Assembly: GCA_003135135.1 (NCBI GenBank)
Contig: PLDK01000042.1
Span: 24,749-75,997 of the forward strand
From: Deltaproteobacteria bacterium
GTDB lineage: Bacteria > Desulfobacterota > Binatia > Binatales > Binataceae
Reading direction: 5' to 3'
DNA: 51,249 bases
Every line of letters begins with the position of its first letter. Within the stretch, counting starts at the first letter, position 1. This document shows positions 1 to 8,027 of this stretch, piece by piece. The position numbers and the translations under genes were made by a program. Under the pieces are notes generated by a model that worked only from the letters and a program-made list of their open reading frames with translations, did not search any database and was not told where the DNA came from.

Positions 1-21
1 GGTGCAGGGCTCAGCCCTGCC
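1..21. repeat. GCAGGG inverted repeat, family 1-like
   Basis: A short hairpin (GCAGGGCT / AGCCCTGC) lies just downstream of the enoyl-CoA hydratase stop codon. It resembles the second hairpin of the dispersed GGGTGCAGGGGTCACCCCTGC repeat found elsewhere in the window. It may act as a 3' end structure, but it has no T tract. Confidence 0.4.
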
Positions 22-24
22 CTG

Positions 25-798
25 TCATTTCCCCTGGAATTTCGGCAAGCGCTTTTGCTGAAAGGCCGCGATGCCTTCCTCGTAGTCGGCCGTCCGCCCC
101 GCCGCGCCCTGCGCCTGAGCCTCGCATTTCAGAACCGCGAACAGGCCCATCGCCTCTTCATCGATCCTGCGGATCAGATGCTTCGATTGCATGAACGCTG
201 CGGTCGGACCGAGCGCGACCTGCGCCGCCAGCTTGCGCGTCTCTGCGACCAGCGAGTCCCTCGCGACAGCGCGGTTGACGAGTCCGAGCTGGGCCGCTTC
301 GGCGCCCGATAGCAATCGTCCCGTGTAAATCAGTTCGAGCGCGCGATGGGCTCCCAGGCGCGAGACGAAAAACGAATGGCCGCCCGAGTCCAGCACTGCG
401 CCGATACGCGCCAGCGGCGAACCGATTTGCGCATCCTCGGCGGCATAGACCACGTCGCATGCGAGCGCCAGCCCCAGTCCAACTCCCACGCACGCGCCGT
501 GAACCGCGGCAAAGGTTGGGGCCGGGAAGGCGACGATTCGCTTGATCAGCGGATTAACCGTGTTCTCGATTATCGCTTCGGCGTCTTCGATACCCGGGTC
601 GGCATCCGCCAGATCCCGTCCCACCGAGAACGCCGGCCCTTCACCGCGGATCATCATCGCGCGCACGCCGTGCGACGCCGCGCGCTCCAGGCATCCGTTG
701 AGTTCGGCCGCCATCGCGTCGTTGAACGCGTTGCGCTTGTCGGGCCGGTTGAGAACGATCTCCGCAAGACCGTTTTCGACCGACAGATCGACGCTCAT
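25..798 (-). CDS. Enoyl-CoA hydratase/isomerase family protein
   Basis: This 257-residue crotonase-fold protein probably hydrates or isomerises an acyl-CoA in fatty acid or aromatic degradation in the cytoplasm. The N-terminal ENGLAEIVLNRPDKRNAF strand, the oxyanion-hole region (FSVGRDLAD near residue 58) and HGACVGVGLGLALACD near residue 100 are typical of the superfamily. Length is normal. The usual hydratase glutamates are not clearly in place (LARIGAVLDSGG in the second region), so isomerase or another crotonase activity is possible. Its ATG overlaps the stop of the 49-residue gene upstream (ATGA), so the two are probably translated together. Confidence 0.85.
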   Translation of the reverse strand: MSVDLSVENGLAEIVLNRPDKRNAFNDAMAAELNGCLERAASHGVRAMMIRGEGPAFSVGRDLADADPGIEDAEAIIENTVNPLIKRIVAFPAPTFAAVHGACVGVGLGLALACDVVYAAEDAQIGSPLARIGAVLDSGGHSFFVSRLGAHRALELIYTGRLLSGAEAAQLGLVNRAVARDSLVAETRKLAAQVALGPTAAFMQSKHLIRRIDEEAMGLFAVLKCEAQAQGAAGRTADYEEGIAAFQQKRLPKFQGK

Positions 799-944
799 AT
801 TCGTCGTCGGCTGACCAGCATCACGATTAGAACGATCAAAATAACTCCGCCGATCCCGATTCCACCTGCGGGTCCGTAGGCGTAATAACCGCCGCCACCG
901 CCAAACAGCAACAACAGGATTAGTATCAATACCAATGGTGACAT
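795..944 (-). CDS. Small glycine-rich single-pass membrane peptide (49 aa)
   Basis: A short open frame encodes MSPLVLILILLLLFGGGGG, then YYAYGPAGGIGIGG, a second hydrophobic stretch and a terminal SRRRI. A strong ribosome binding site (GAGGAGG) lies a few bases upstream. The stop codon overlaps the start of the enoyl-CoA hydratase gene by ATGA. The composition resembles the DUF3309-type small hydrophobic proteins of proteobacteria, whose function is unknown. The coupling to an acyl-CoA enzyme may be incidental. The good ribosome binding site and overlap support a real gene. Confidence 0.6.
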   Translation of the reverse strand: MSPLVLILILLLLFGGGGGYYAYGPAGGIGIGGVILIVLIVMLVSRRRI

Positions 945-1128
945 GGGGGCCTCCTCGCGGGTCTGGCTATCGCCCGCGTCAACCCCTTCAATATCAAGTT
1001 CGGGAATCGCGGGAAACCGGATGCCCCATCGCTCGATCGTCGAAGGCGCGCCGCCTGCGGAGAGCGTTTTCCAGCGACCCGCTGCGGGCTATTATATTAC
1101 CAACCTGGATGCATTTGCCGGGGGCGGC

Positions 1129-2460
1129 GTGAATTCACCTCTAGCTCTACTCAAAAGCGACTCTCTGAACCGGCGCGAACTGACGTTCAAGGCCCTTGCC
1201 GGCCTGGTTGGCGGCGCGATCGGATGGCTCCCGGTCGAGCTGGCCTCGCACAACTCTCATCTCGGCCAGGTGCAGACGACGGGCGAGATGCTCGCGTACT
1301 ACATCTCGGCGGCGTTTGCGGCCGGCGCGATCGGCGCGTTCATCACGGCCGTGGATACATCCGACGTTCGCCTGACGCCGGAGTCCAAGCGCCGCTTCAT
1401 TCGCGGCTTCGCGATATGCGCGCTGCTCTCGCTGGTCTCCACTTACTTCGGAAATTATGTGTTCAACCTGGTTCTCATGGCAGGCGGCGTCGGCTTCAGC
1501 CCAAATGGCGAGTTGGTTTCGGGCTCGATCGTAACTCTCGTCATCGCAAGACTCCTGGGATGGGCAATCGACGGAGCGCTGGTGGGCGCCGGCGTTGGAC
1601 TGGCGACGCTCACGATGGAAAATGTTCCCAAGGGAGCGCTGGGCGGACTGGTGGGTGGAGCAGTCGGTGGAATCGGCTTCGATTTGATCGGCGCGATCGT
1701 CGGCGGCGGGCTGGCATCGCGGTTTTTTGGCGAAGCGGTCACCGGCCTTGCGATCGGATTGTTCATCGGGCTGGTGCAAGAGCTGACCAAGGCCGCCTGG
1801 GTCACGGTCGAGCACGGCCGGCTGCGCGGACGCCAGTACCGGATTGAAGGCGCGCGCGCGTCGATCGGCCGCGCCGAGGAAAATCCGGTCGGCCTGTTCG
1901 GCGATCCAGCCGTGCAGCTGCGGCACGCCGTAATCGAACGGCGCGGCGCCGACTACGTGATCAGAAATCTCGCGGTCCAGGACGGCACCTTCGTCAACGG
2001 CAAGCGAATCGAAAGCGTTGACCTGCGCGACGGTGATCGAATCGGCATTGGCGGCTACGAAATGCTGTTCCATCTGCGCGGGACGTCGGCGCCGGCCCGC
2101 CAGCAGTCGTCGCTCGCCGTCGACACGGTGAATCCCGCGCACGTCGCCACGCGGCTGGCCGGAGCAAACGCGAAGCTCGAGGGGCCGAGCCTGGTGGACG
2201 CGTCGGGGCAGCCCTACCCCGTCCGCTCCGGCGCGGTTACCCGCATCGGGCGCGCGCTCGACAATGACATCGTGGCCGGCCATTCCTCGGTCTCACGCCA
2301 TCACGCGAGTATCGAAAATTCCGACGGCGTGTTCGCGGTGAAAGACCTCAACAGCCAGAACGGAACGTTCGTCGGCAACCGGCGCGTGACCGAGCCAACG
2401 CGCGTGAGCGACGGCGACGCCGTAAGGTTCGGCGACGCGCAGTTTACCTTCCGTGGCTGA
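1129..2460 (+). CDS. Membrane protein with two C-terminal FHA domains
   Basis: The protein has about 230 residues of hydrophobic helices and glycine-rich stretches, then two forkhead-associated domains. FHA domains bind phosphothreonine, so this is probably a membrane partner of the Ser/Thr kinase two genes downstream. The second FHA domain is canonical (IGRALDND, SVSRHHASI, NSQNGTFVGNRRV). The first has IGRAEENP and DGTFVNGKRI, but its SRxH motif reads QLRHA, so the phosphate-contacting serine is missing. I prefer the GTG at 1129 because the frame upstream, open to 943, is unlike a membrane protein and overlaps the divergent small gene's promoter region. The 3' end overlaps the next gene by 8 bases. 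Confidence 0.8.
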   Translation: MNSPLALLKSDSLNRRELTFKALAGLVGGAIGWLPVELASHNSHLGQVQTTGEMLAYYISAAFAAGAIGAFITAVDTSDVRLTPESKRRFIRGFAICALLSLVSTYFGNYVFNLVLMAGGVGFSPNGELVSGSIVTLVIARLLGWAIDGALVGAGVGLATLTMENVPKGALGGLVGGAVGGIGFDLIGAIVGGGLASRFFGEAVTGLAIGLFIGLVQELTKAAWVTVEHGRLRGRQYRIEGARASIGRAEENPVGLFGDPAVQLRHAVIERRGADYVIRNLAVQDGTFVNGKRIESVDLRDGDRIGIGGYEMLFHLRGTSAPARQQSSLAVDTVNPAHVATRLAGANAKLEGPSLVDASGQPYPVRSGAVTRIGRALDNDIVAGHSSVSRHHASIENSDGVFAVKDLNSQNGTFVGNRRVTEPTRVSDGDAVRFGDAQFTFRG

Positions 2461-2794
2461 AGCGGAGTTCGAGAAGCCGAGGTTTTGCTCGCGATGCGGT
2501 CAGCCGATCGTCGTCGCCGACGCGAGTTTCTGCAAATCGTGTGGCGCGCCGGTCACTCGTTTCCCGCTGCTGCGCAGAGATCCGGGGTTCAGCCCGCTGC
2601 TGGCGCTCGTGCTAAGCATCGTTCCGGGCGTCGGCCAGATTTATCGGGGCAAGCCGTTGCGGGGGATCTTGTGGTTTTTTGGCGTATTGTTGGCGTACGG
2701 TGCGGGACCGCCGCTCGGCATCCTGATTCATCTCATATGCGCCGCCAATGCGGCCTTCTCCGATACGCTTCGCGAAGGCATGCCGGTGCGATAA
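2453..2794 (+). CDS. Zinc-ribbon membrane protein
   Basis: This 113-residue protein starts with a zinc ribbon (CSRCG near residue 12 and CKSCG near residue 28). Two hydrophobic helices follow, with a PGVGQIYRGKPLRGI motif that resembles TM2-type small membrane proteins. It overlaps the FHA gene by 8 bases and lies 60 bases before the kinase, so the three are probably one operon. The kinase also carries a CxxC...CxxC zinc ribbon, so the ribbon is a shared theme of this cluster. The specific role is unknown. Confidence 0.75.
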   Translation: MAEAEFEKPRFCSRCGQPIVVADASFCKSCGAPVTRFPLLRRDPGFSPLLALVLSIVPGVGQIYRGKPLRGILWFFGVLLAYGAGPPLGILIHLICAANAAFSDTLREGMPVR

Positions 2795-2854
2795 ACATGG
2801 AGTCCCGCCGGGGCGCCACAAGATTGAAGCGATGCTTAGATTCCGATTGAACGC

Positions 2855-4366
2855 ATGATTGCGCCCAATACCATCATCGGCGGCCGTTACCGCGTGATGA
2901 AGCCGCTCGGCGGCGGCGGGATGAAACTCGTCTATCTCGCCGAGGACTTGCGGCTTGCCGCGCGGCCGTGTGCGCTTGCCGAGATGGTCGATAGTTTCAC
3001 CAGCCCGGACACGCAGAAACAGGCGGTGGCGGCTTTTCAGCGCGAGGCCGACATGCTCGCGCAACTCAGCAACGAACATATCCCGCGCGTGTTCGATCGC
3101 TTCAGCGACCAGAACCATCACTATCTCGTCATGGAGTTCATCGACGGGATCACGCTGGAACAGAAACTCAAAGACGCCGGCGGCAAGCTTCCCGAGGACG
3201 CCGTCATCGATGTGGCGCTGCAAATTCTCGACACGCTCGAGTACCTGCACAACCTGGAACCGCCGGTGATCTATCGCGACTTGAAACCGTCGAACGTGAT
3301 GCTGACGCCGTGGGGGCAAGCCAAGCTGATCGACTTCGGCATCGCGCGCCTGTTCCAGCCGCTGAGCAACGCGACGATGATTGGTACGCAGGGCTACGCG
3401 CCGCCCGAGCAATATCGCGGTAAGGTCGAGTTCCGCTCGGACCTGTACGCGCTCGGCGCCACGATGCATCATGCGCTGTCGGGCCGCGACCCCGCGCTCG
3501 AGCCACCTTTCAGCTTTCCACCGTTGCGCCCGCTATGCCCTGGAATTACTCCCGCGCTTGCCGACCTGGTAGATCAGGCGCTCAAGTACGACGTGGTCTT
3601 GCGGATGGCCGACGCCGCGGAATTCAAGCAGAGGCTGATCGCGATCAAGTCGGGCGGCGCGCCGGCAACGACGCCGCAGCGCAATTCGTCAACCGGGCCG
3701 GCGCCACGGCCACAACTCAAACTGCCGCTCGGCGGAGTCAGGTCCGCAGACCAGCACGCGTCGGCGCCGACGATGCTGACCAACCAGATCGATACGGAAT
3801 GTCCGCGATGCGGCCGAAATATCCCGGTGGATTCCAACTACTGCTCGTTCTGCGCCGCCGACATGACGGGACGATTATCGGCGCCGGATCGCGGCGCGCA
3901 CGAGGCGCGGACGATCGTGCTCGACGACGTTGCTGCGCCGGGGGAATCTCCGGGTCCGATCTTTCATGAGCGCCGTCGCCGGCGGCATCCCGCGCGGACG
4001 CTGGCGCTGGTGGTCGGCGGATTTTTTCTCATTGGATACCTGATGTTCCATTCGTCGCAACCGCAGCCTTCCGACGGTGACACGGGACCCGACTTCGGCG
4101 CGGTTCCAGAGGTGCCCAATGGCGGCGCTCCCGGTCCGGCCGAACCTGTCCATACCGACCCGCGGGAAATAGCGCTGCGCCGCGCGCTCAACGCGCAGGG
4201 CTATGCGTCGGTGCATTTCGGGATGGAGGGCGACACGATCGTCCTGTGGGGCACGGTGCCGACGGAAGCCGATCGTCTCATGGTGCAGACGCAGGTTTTC
4301 CTGGTCGCGCGAGTTTTCTCGATCGAAGACCATCTCCAGGTACGCGACACGTTCGCCGAGCCGTAG
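2855..4366 (+). CDS. Membrane Ser/Thr protein kinase with WNK-like lysine placement, zinc ribbon and BON domain
   Basis: This is a 503-residue Hanks-type kinase. The catalytic domain spans about residues 10-270: glycine loop GGGGMKLVY (19-27), helix C glutamate E64, YRDLKPSN (140-147) with catalytic D142, DFG at 160-162 and APPE at 182-185. The usual VAIK lysine position reads CALA, so the lysine is alanine at 42. A lysine (K24) sits at the third glycine of the loop, as in WNK1 (GRGSFKTVY). A zinc ribbon (CPRCG...CSFC, about 313-334), a basic RRRRR patch and one membrane helix (about 380-400) follow. The C-terminal BON-like domain is probably periplasmic. The neighbouring FHA protein is a likely partner. 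The kinase call is firm; activity is inferred. Confidence 0.88.
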   Translation: MIAPNTIIGGRYRVMKPLGGGGMKLVYLAEDLRLAARPCALAEMVDSFTSPDTQKQAVAAFQREADMLAQLSNEHIPRVFDRFSDQNHHYLVMEFIDGITLEQKLKDAGGKLPEDAVIDVALQILDTLEYLHNLEPPVIYRDLKPSNVMLTPWGQAKLIDFGIARLFQPLSNATMIGTQGYAPPEQYRGKVEFRSDLYALGATMHHALSGRDPALEPPFSFPPLRPLCPGITPALADLVDQALKYDVVLRMADAAEFKQRLIAIKSGGAPATTPQRNSSTGPAPRPQLKLPLGGVRSADQHASAPTMLTNQIDTECPRCGRNIPVDSNYCSFCAADMTGRLSAPDRGAHEARTIVLDDVAAPGESPGPIFHERRRRRHPARTLALVVGGFFLIGYLMFHSSQPQPSDGDTGPDFGAVPEVPNGGAPGPAEPVHTDPREIALRRALNAQGYASVHFGMEGDTIVLWGTVPTEADRLMVQTQVFLVARVFSIEDHLQVRDTFAEP

Positions 4367-4376
4367 CATTCATCCG

Positions 4377-5033
4377 ATGATCGCTGATCTGCACGTCCAC
4401 ACACGGCTTTCGTCCGACTCCAACGTCGCGCCGGAGCAGTATCTCGAATTTGCGAAGCGCTCGGGCCGCGGACTCGGTGCGATTTGCTTCACCGAGCATC
4501 GTCTGTTTCCTGACGATCACCAAGTCGGCCGGCTATACGCGGAACTCGCGGAGCAATTTCAAATTGCCATCTTCAAAGGGATCGAAGCCGACACCGACCT
4601 CGGTCATCTGTTGCTGTTCGGCGTCACCGATGAAGTGATGCGCCGATTCGATCTGACGGCGCGGATGCTCAAGAGCGACAGCCTGATCGAAGTGCTGCAT
4701 CACGAAGGCGGCGTCGCGATTCCAGCGCATCCGTTTCGCGATTCCGGTTACGGCTCGCGCCTGGACGCATTGCTCAGCCGCCATGGCGCGGCGCTTGGCA
4801 CGATCGAAGTGCTCAACGGCCAGAACTCGATCGAGGAGAATCGGCGCGCGCAGGACACCGCGCTCAAGCTCGGGCTGACAGCGGTTGGCGGCAGCGACGC
4901 TCATTTCGCGACTGCAAAATGGTTCATGACGATCGCGACGGAGTTCGAACGCGACCTGCGCACGGTGGAGCAACTGTGTGCCGAAATCCGCGCCGGACGC
5001 GCTCGCCCCTATGTCTTTCCGGGTTCGGACTGA
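4377..5033 (+). CDS. PHP-domain metal-dependent phosphoesterase
   Basis: This 218-residue protein begins MIADLHVHTRLSSDS, the first metal-binding motif of the PHP family. Further likely ligands are FTEHR (about 39-43), GIEAD (about 63-67), PAHPFR and the terminal GGSDAHF. The family hydrolyses phosphate esters or nucleotides using two or three metal ions; the substrate here is unknown. The ATG at 4377 lies 10 bases after the kinase stop codon and fits the motif at the extreme N-terminus, although the frame is open further upstream. The 3' end overlaps the convergent CLC gene by 25 bases. Confidence 0.82.
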   Translation: MIADLHVHTRLSSDSNVAPEQYLEFAKRSGRGLGAICFTEHRLFPDDHQVGRLYAELAEQFQIAIFKGIEADTDLGHLLLFGVTDEVMRRFDLTARMLKSDSLIEVLHHEGGVAIPAHPFRDSGYGSRLDALLSRHGAALGTIEVLNGQNSIEENRRAQDTALKLGLTAVGGSDAHFATAKWFMTIATEFERDLRTVEQLCAEIRAGRARPYVFPGSD

Positions 5034-7075
5034 GCCGCGGTCCGCGCCGCGCCGGCGGGTTCCACGCTTTCCAACTCGCGGGTGAATTGCCGGAGGTCTT
5101 GCGGACGCCCTGCCGCAATCAGCTCGTCGCCTTCTTTGAGCGGGCGATCGGGCGTAATCGGCGCGAATCCGCCGTCCGGATTGCCCGCGTCCTGAACGGC
5201 GAGCACCGTGACGCTGAATCGCACGCGCGGATCGAGTTGACGCACCGTTTTTCCCGCGGCGTTGGCGGGGACCGCGAGCCGCGTCACTCGGTAACCGGTC
5301 GCCCAGTAGATGTTCGGGTCGCGCGTCGCAAGCGTCGAGAGAGAAACCGTCACGCGGTTGAGCGCTTGTGCGATATGCTGGCTGGTGACCAGCCCGAGAA
5401 AGTGCCGCGTGTTGTGCTCGACGACCGGAATCTCGTCGAGGCCGTCATGCTCCATCAACTGGCTCGCCTCATCGAGGTTCGCATTGAGCGACACGCTTGG
5501 ACCATGCGCGTTGCAGATGTCGAATGCGTTGACGAGAGGACCGAGCTCCTGTCCTCCGCTGAGCACCGACAACAAATCGCGGACTACGATTGTCCCCGCG
5601 AGCTCGCCTTCGCTGTTGACCACCGGCAGGGTGGATTGCGCCGTCTCACCCGCGGTGCGCAGCACCTCCAACAGCGAAGTGTTCTCGGTCACCGTCGTCA
5701 CGTCCTTGGTTACGACGGCGCTGACCGGTATGAGCGCCAGCGCGAGGCGCTCGCGGCCTATTTGCAGCGTCTTGCCCGCGCGCGCCAGCCGGAACTCGTC
5801 GATCGATTCGGTTTCGATCGCACGCGCCACGACCAGCGCCGTAATCGTCGCGATCATCGCCGGCAATGCGATCGTGCTGCTGTGCGTCATCTCCCACAGC
5901 AGGAACAGCGCCGTCAGCGGCGCGTGCGTGGTACCGGAGAGAAACGCGGCGAGCCCTACCAGCGCGTACGATCCGCGCGGCCCCGTAAGGTGGGGAATCA
6001 GCATCGCCGACAGGCGCTGGAACAAGCCGCCCGCCATCGTGCCGATGAAAAAGGTCGGGCCGAAGCACCCTCCCGGCGCGCCGCATCCGAGCGACACGCT
6101 GCTGGCGAAAAACTTCGCGCAGGTCAGCGCCGCCAGCATTCCGATGCCGAACTCGCCCGCCATCGCGCTGTTGATCACCGGATATCCGTCGGACAAGTTT
6201 TGCGGAAGCCAAATCGCAATCACACCGACGACTGCAAGTCCCGCTTCGAGCTTGACCCAAACCGGGAGCTTAAGGCTGCGAAACCATGCGTCGGTTGCGT
6301 TGAAAAACCGGATGTAGCCTGCCGCGAGCACGCCGAGCGCCGCGCCCATAAGCGCGTACGTCGCCATCTCCCAATAGCTGCGCAGTACGAATTCAGGCGC
6401 GAGGAAGACGGTCGCGTTGCCCACGATCGCTCGCGAAGTGATCACGGCGCTGAAGGTGGCGATGATCAGCAATGTGAGGTTGGCGATTTCGGTGTGGCCG
6501 AGCAGCACGATTTCCTGCGCGAACATCAGGCCGCCGATCGGCGCGTTGAACGTCGTCGCGATACCGGCGCCCGCTCCAGCCGCGACCAGCACCTTGGCGC
6601 GATCGGGCGACAGCTTCCTCAGCTGCGCGATAGTCGATCCGATCGCGCCTCCGACCTGCGCTATCGGACCTTCGCGGCCGACCGACGCGCCTGCTCCCAA
6701 TGAAAGCGCGGCGCCCGCAGCTTTGACGAATATCCAGCGGCGTTTGAGTCTCGCGGTGCCGAGGTTGACCATCTCCAGAAAATTCGGAAAGCCGTAACCG
6801 AGCACGTCTCCGGGAAAAATCCGGTCAAGCAGCAGTATTGCGACGCCGCCGCTCAGCAGAATCAACGGGATCAGTGCGCGATGCGGTCCGCCGAGCCCGA
6901 TTCCAAGCGCGTTCCACTCAAGCACGCGAAATAGCCAGGAGAAGAGTTCGATCAATTTGCGAAAGCCGAGATTTCCAAGCGCCGCGAGCACGCCCACGGT
7001 CACGGCAAGAATAATCAGCTGAACGTATTCGAACTGATCGCTGCGCAGCGAAAGTGAAGGTCGTCGCATCAGCAA
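5009..7075 (-). CDS. CLC-family chloride channel/antiporter with CBS and TrkA-C domains
   Basis: A 688-residue membrane protein with about ten hydrophobic helices over the first 430 residues. It has the CLC selectivity and gate motif GASVGREGPIAQ and, later, GLMFAQEIVL, where the glutamate matches the internal proton glutamate of exchangers. Two CBS domains follow (about 445-570; TVTENTSLLEVL, NANLDEASQLMEHDGL), then a TrkA-C-like domain near the C-terminus (VPANAAGKTVRQLD...KEGDELIAAGRPQDL). Both retained glutamates suggest a proton-coupled exchanger rather than a pure channel. The CBS/TrkA-C tail probably senses nucleotides. It converges on the PHP gene with a 25-base overlap. Confidence 0.9.
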   Translation of the reverse strand: MLMRRPSLSLRSDQFEYVQLIILAVTVGVLAALGNLGFRKLIELFSWLFRVLEWNALGIGLGGPHRALIPLILLSGGVAILLLDRIFPGDVLGYGFPNFLEMVNLGTARLKRRWIFVKAAGAALSLGAGASVGREGPIAQVGGAIGSTIAQLRKLSPDRAKVLVAAGAGAGIATTFNAPIGGLMFAQEIVLLGHTEIANLTLLIIATFSAVITSRAIVGNATVFLAPEFVLRSYWEMATYALMGAALGVLAAGYIRFFNATDAWFRSLKLPVWVKLEAGLAVVGVIAIWLPQNLSDGYPVINSAMAGEFGIGMLAALTCAKFFASSVSLGCGAPGGCFGPTFFIGTMAGGLFQRLSAMLIPHLTGPRGSYALVGLAAFLSGTTHAPLTALFLLWEMTHSSTIALPAMIATITALVVARAIETESIDEFRLARAGKTLQIGRERLALALIPVSAVVTKDVTTVTENTSLLEVLRTAGETAQSTLPVVNSEGELAGTIVVRDLLSVLSGGQELGPLVNAFDICNAHGPSVSLNANLDEASQLMEHDGLDEIPVVEHNTRHFLGLVTSQHIAQALNRVTVSLSTLATRDPNIYWATGYRVTRLAVPANAAGKTVRQLDPRVRFSVTVLAVQDAGNPDGGFAPITPDRPLKEGDELIAAGRPQDLRQFTRELESVEPAGAARTAAQSEPGKT

Positions 7076-7113
7076 GACCGTCGCGTGAACTCGCTATCCG
7101 CCATGAGTCGCCG

Positions 7114-7986
7114 CTACACGCCGAGGAAACGGTGCGTGACCGCCAGGAATTCGTCGAGGCGATCGTGATGCACCCAGTGGCCGGCCTTGTCGATCGTCAC
7201 CGATTCCGCGTGCTTGAAGGCCTGGATGCGCCCATCCTTGACCCAATCGCCCGCCCACGATTCCGTGCCGCGAATCAGCAGGGTCGGGCAGGTGATGCGG
7301 CCCCAGATTTCGCGCGCGTCGCGGTTGTTGAACATGTAGGGCGACGTGGCGTGAACGTAGTTGTCGAACTTCCAGGAGTAAGTGCCGTTCTCGTTGCGCT
7401 GAATTCCCCAAATCGTGAGATGGCGCGCCTGTTCGCGGCTCAGGTGCGGATTGGCCTCGATCATGCGGGCGAGAGCTTCCTCGATCGATGGATACTCGCG
7501 CGCCTTGCGCCGCGCCAGCGTTTGCATCTGGCCGATCCAGTTATTCATCCGATCGTAGGCCGGCGAGTCCTTGATCATTCCGGGCGGCGGACCCATCCCC
7601 TCGACCGAAACCACGCGCTTGACCGCGTCGGGATGCGTGCCGGTGTATTGCAAAACGATTCCGCCGCCGAGCGAGTGGCCGATAAGCGTCGCCGGCTCGC
7701 CGCCCACCGCGCTCATCAGCTGTGAGAGATCGAGCACGTAGTCGATCATCGCATAGCCGCTGCCCACGGCCCAGTCGGAGTCGCCGTGGCCGCGAAGGTC
7801 GGGCGCGATAATGTGGTAGTGCCCGCGCAGATCGAGCGCGACCCAATCCCAGTTGCGGCAATGGTCGCGGCCGCCATGCACCAGCACCAGCAGCGGCTTG
7901 TCGGGATTGCCCCAATCGACGTAGTGCAGTTTCAGGCGCTGCGAATAAAAGTAATGCGAAGTCGGCCCGATGATGCTATCGGCCAT
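7114..7986 (-). CDS. Alpha/beta hydrolase
   Basis: This 290-residue alpha/beta-hydrolase has the oxyanion strand LLVLVHGGRDHCRNWD, the cap APDLRGHGDSDW, the nucleophile elbow IGHSLGGG (serine near residue 104) and a C-terminal histidine in KAGHWVHHDR. The substrate cannot be told from sequence; epoxide hydrolase-, haloalkane- or ester-cleaving members all share this layout. It lies 41 bases downstream of the aminotransferase gene on the same strand, so both may be co-transcribed. Confidence 0.87.
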   Translation of the reverse strand: MADSIIGPTSHYFYSQRLKLHYVDWGNPDKPLLVLVHGGRDHCRNWDWVALDLRGHYHIIAPDLRGHGDSDWAVGSGYAMIDYVLDLSQLMSAVGGEPATLIGHSLGGGIVLQYTGTHPDAVKRVVSVEGMGPPPGMIKDSPAYDRMNNWIGQMQTLARRKAREYPSIEEALARMIEANPHLSREQARHLTIWGIQRNENGTYSWKFDNYVHATSPYMFNNRDAREIWGRITCPTLLIRGTESWAGDWVKDGRIQAFKHAESVTIDKAGHWVHHDRLDEFLAVTHRFLGV

Positions 7987-8027
7987 GTGCCGGTCTCTCC
8001 ACGAAGCTGGACGTGTTGCGTCAAACG

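Noticed and set aside
943-1128. Longer start of the FHA membrane protein
   Set aside because: The first 62 codons lack membrane or FHA character and overlap the ribosome binding site of the divergent small gene. GTG at 1129 fits better.
1147-2283. Open frame on the minus strand inside the FHA gene
   Set aside because: Arg/Ala/Asp-rich and no domain, whereas the plus strand carries clear FHA motifs.
4919-6703. Long open frame (594 residues) on the plus strand
   Set aside because: It lies wholly antisense to the CLC gene, is extremely Arg-rich and has no recognisable domain. It is a by-product of high GC content and codon bias on the opposite strand.
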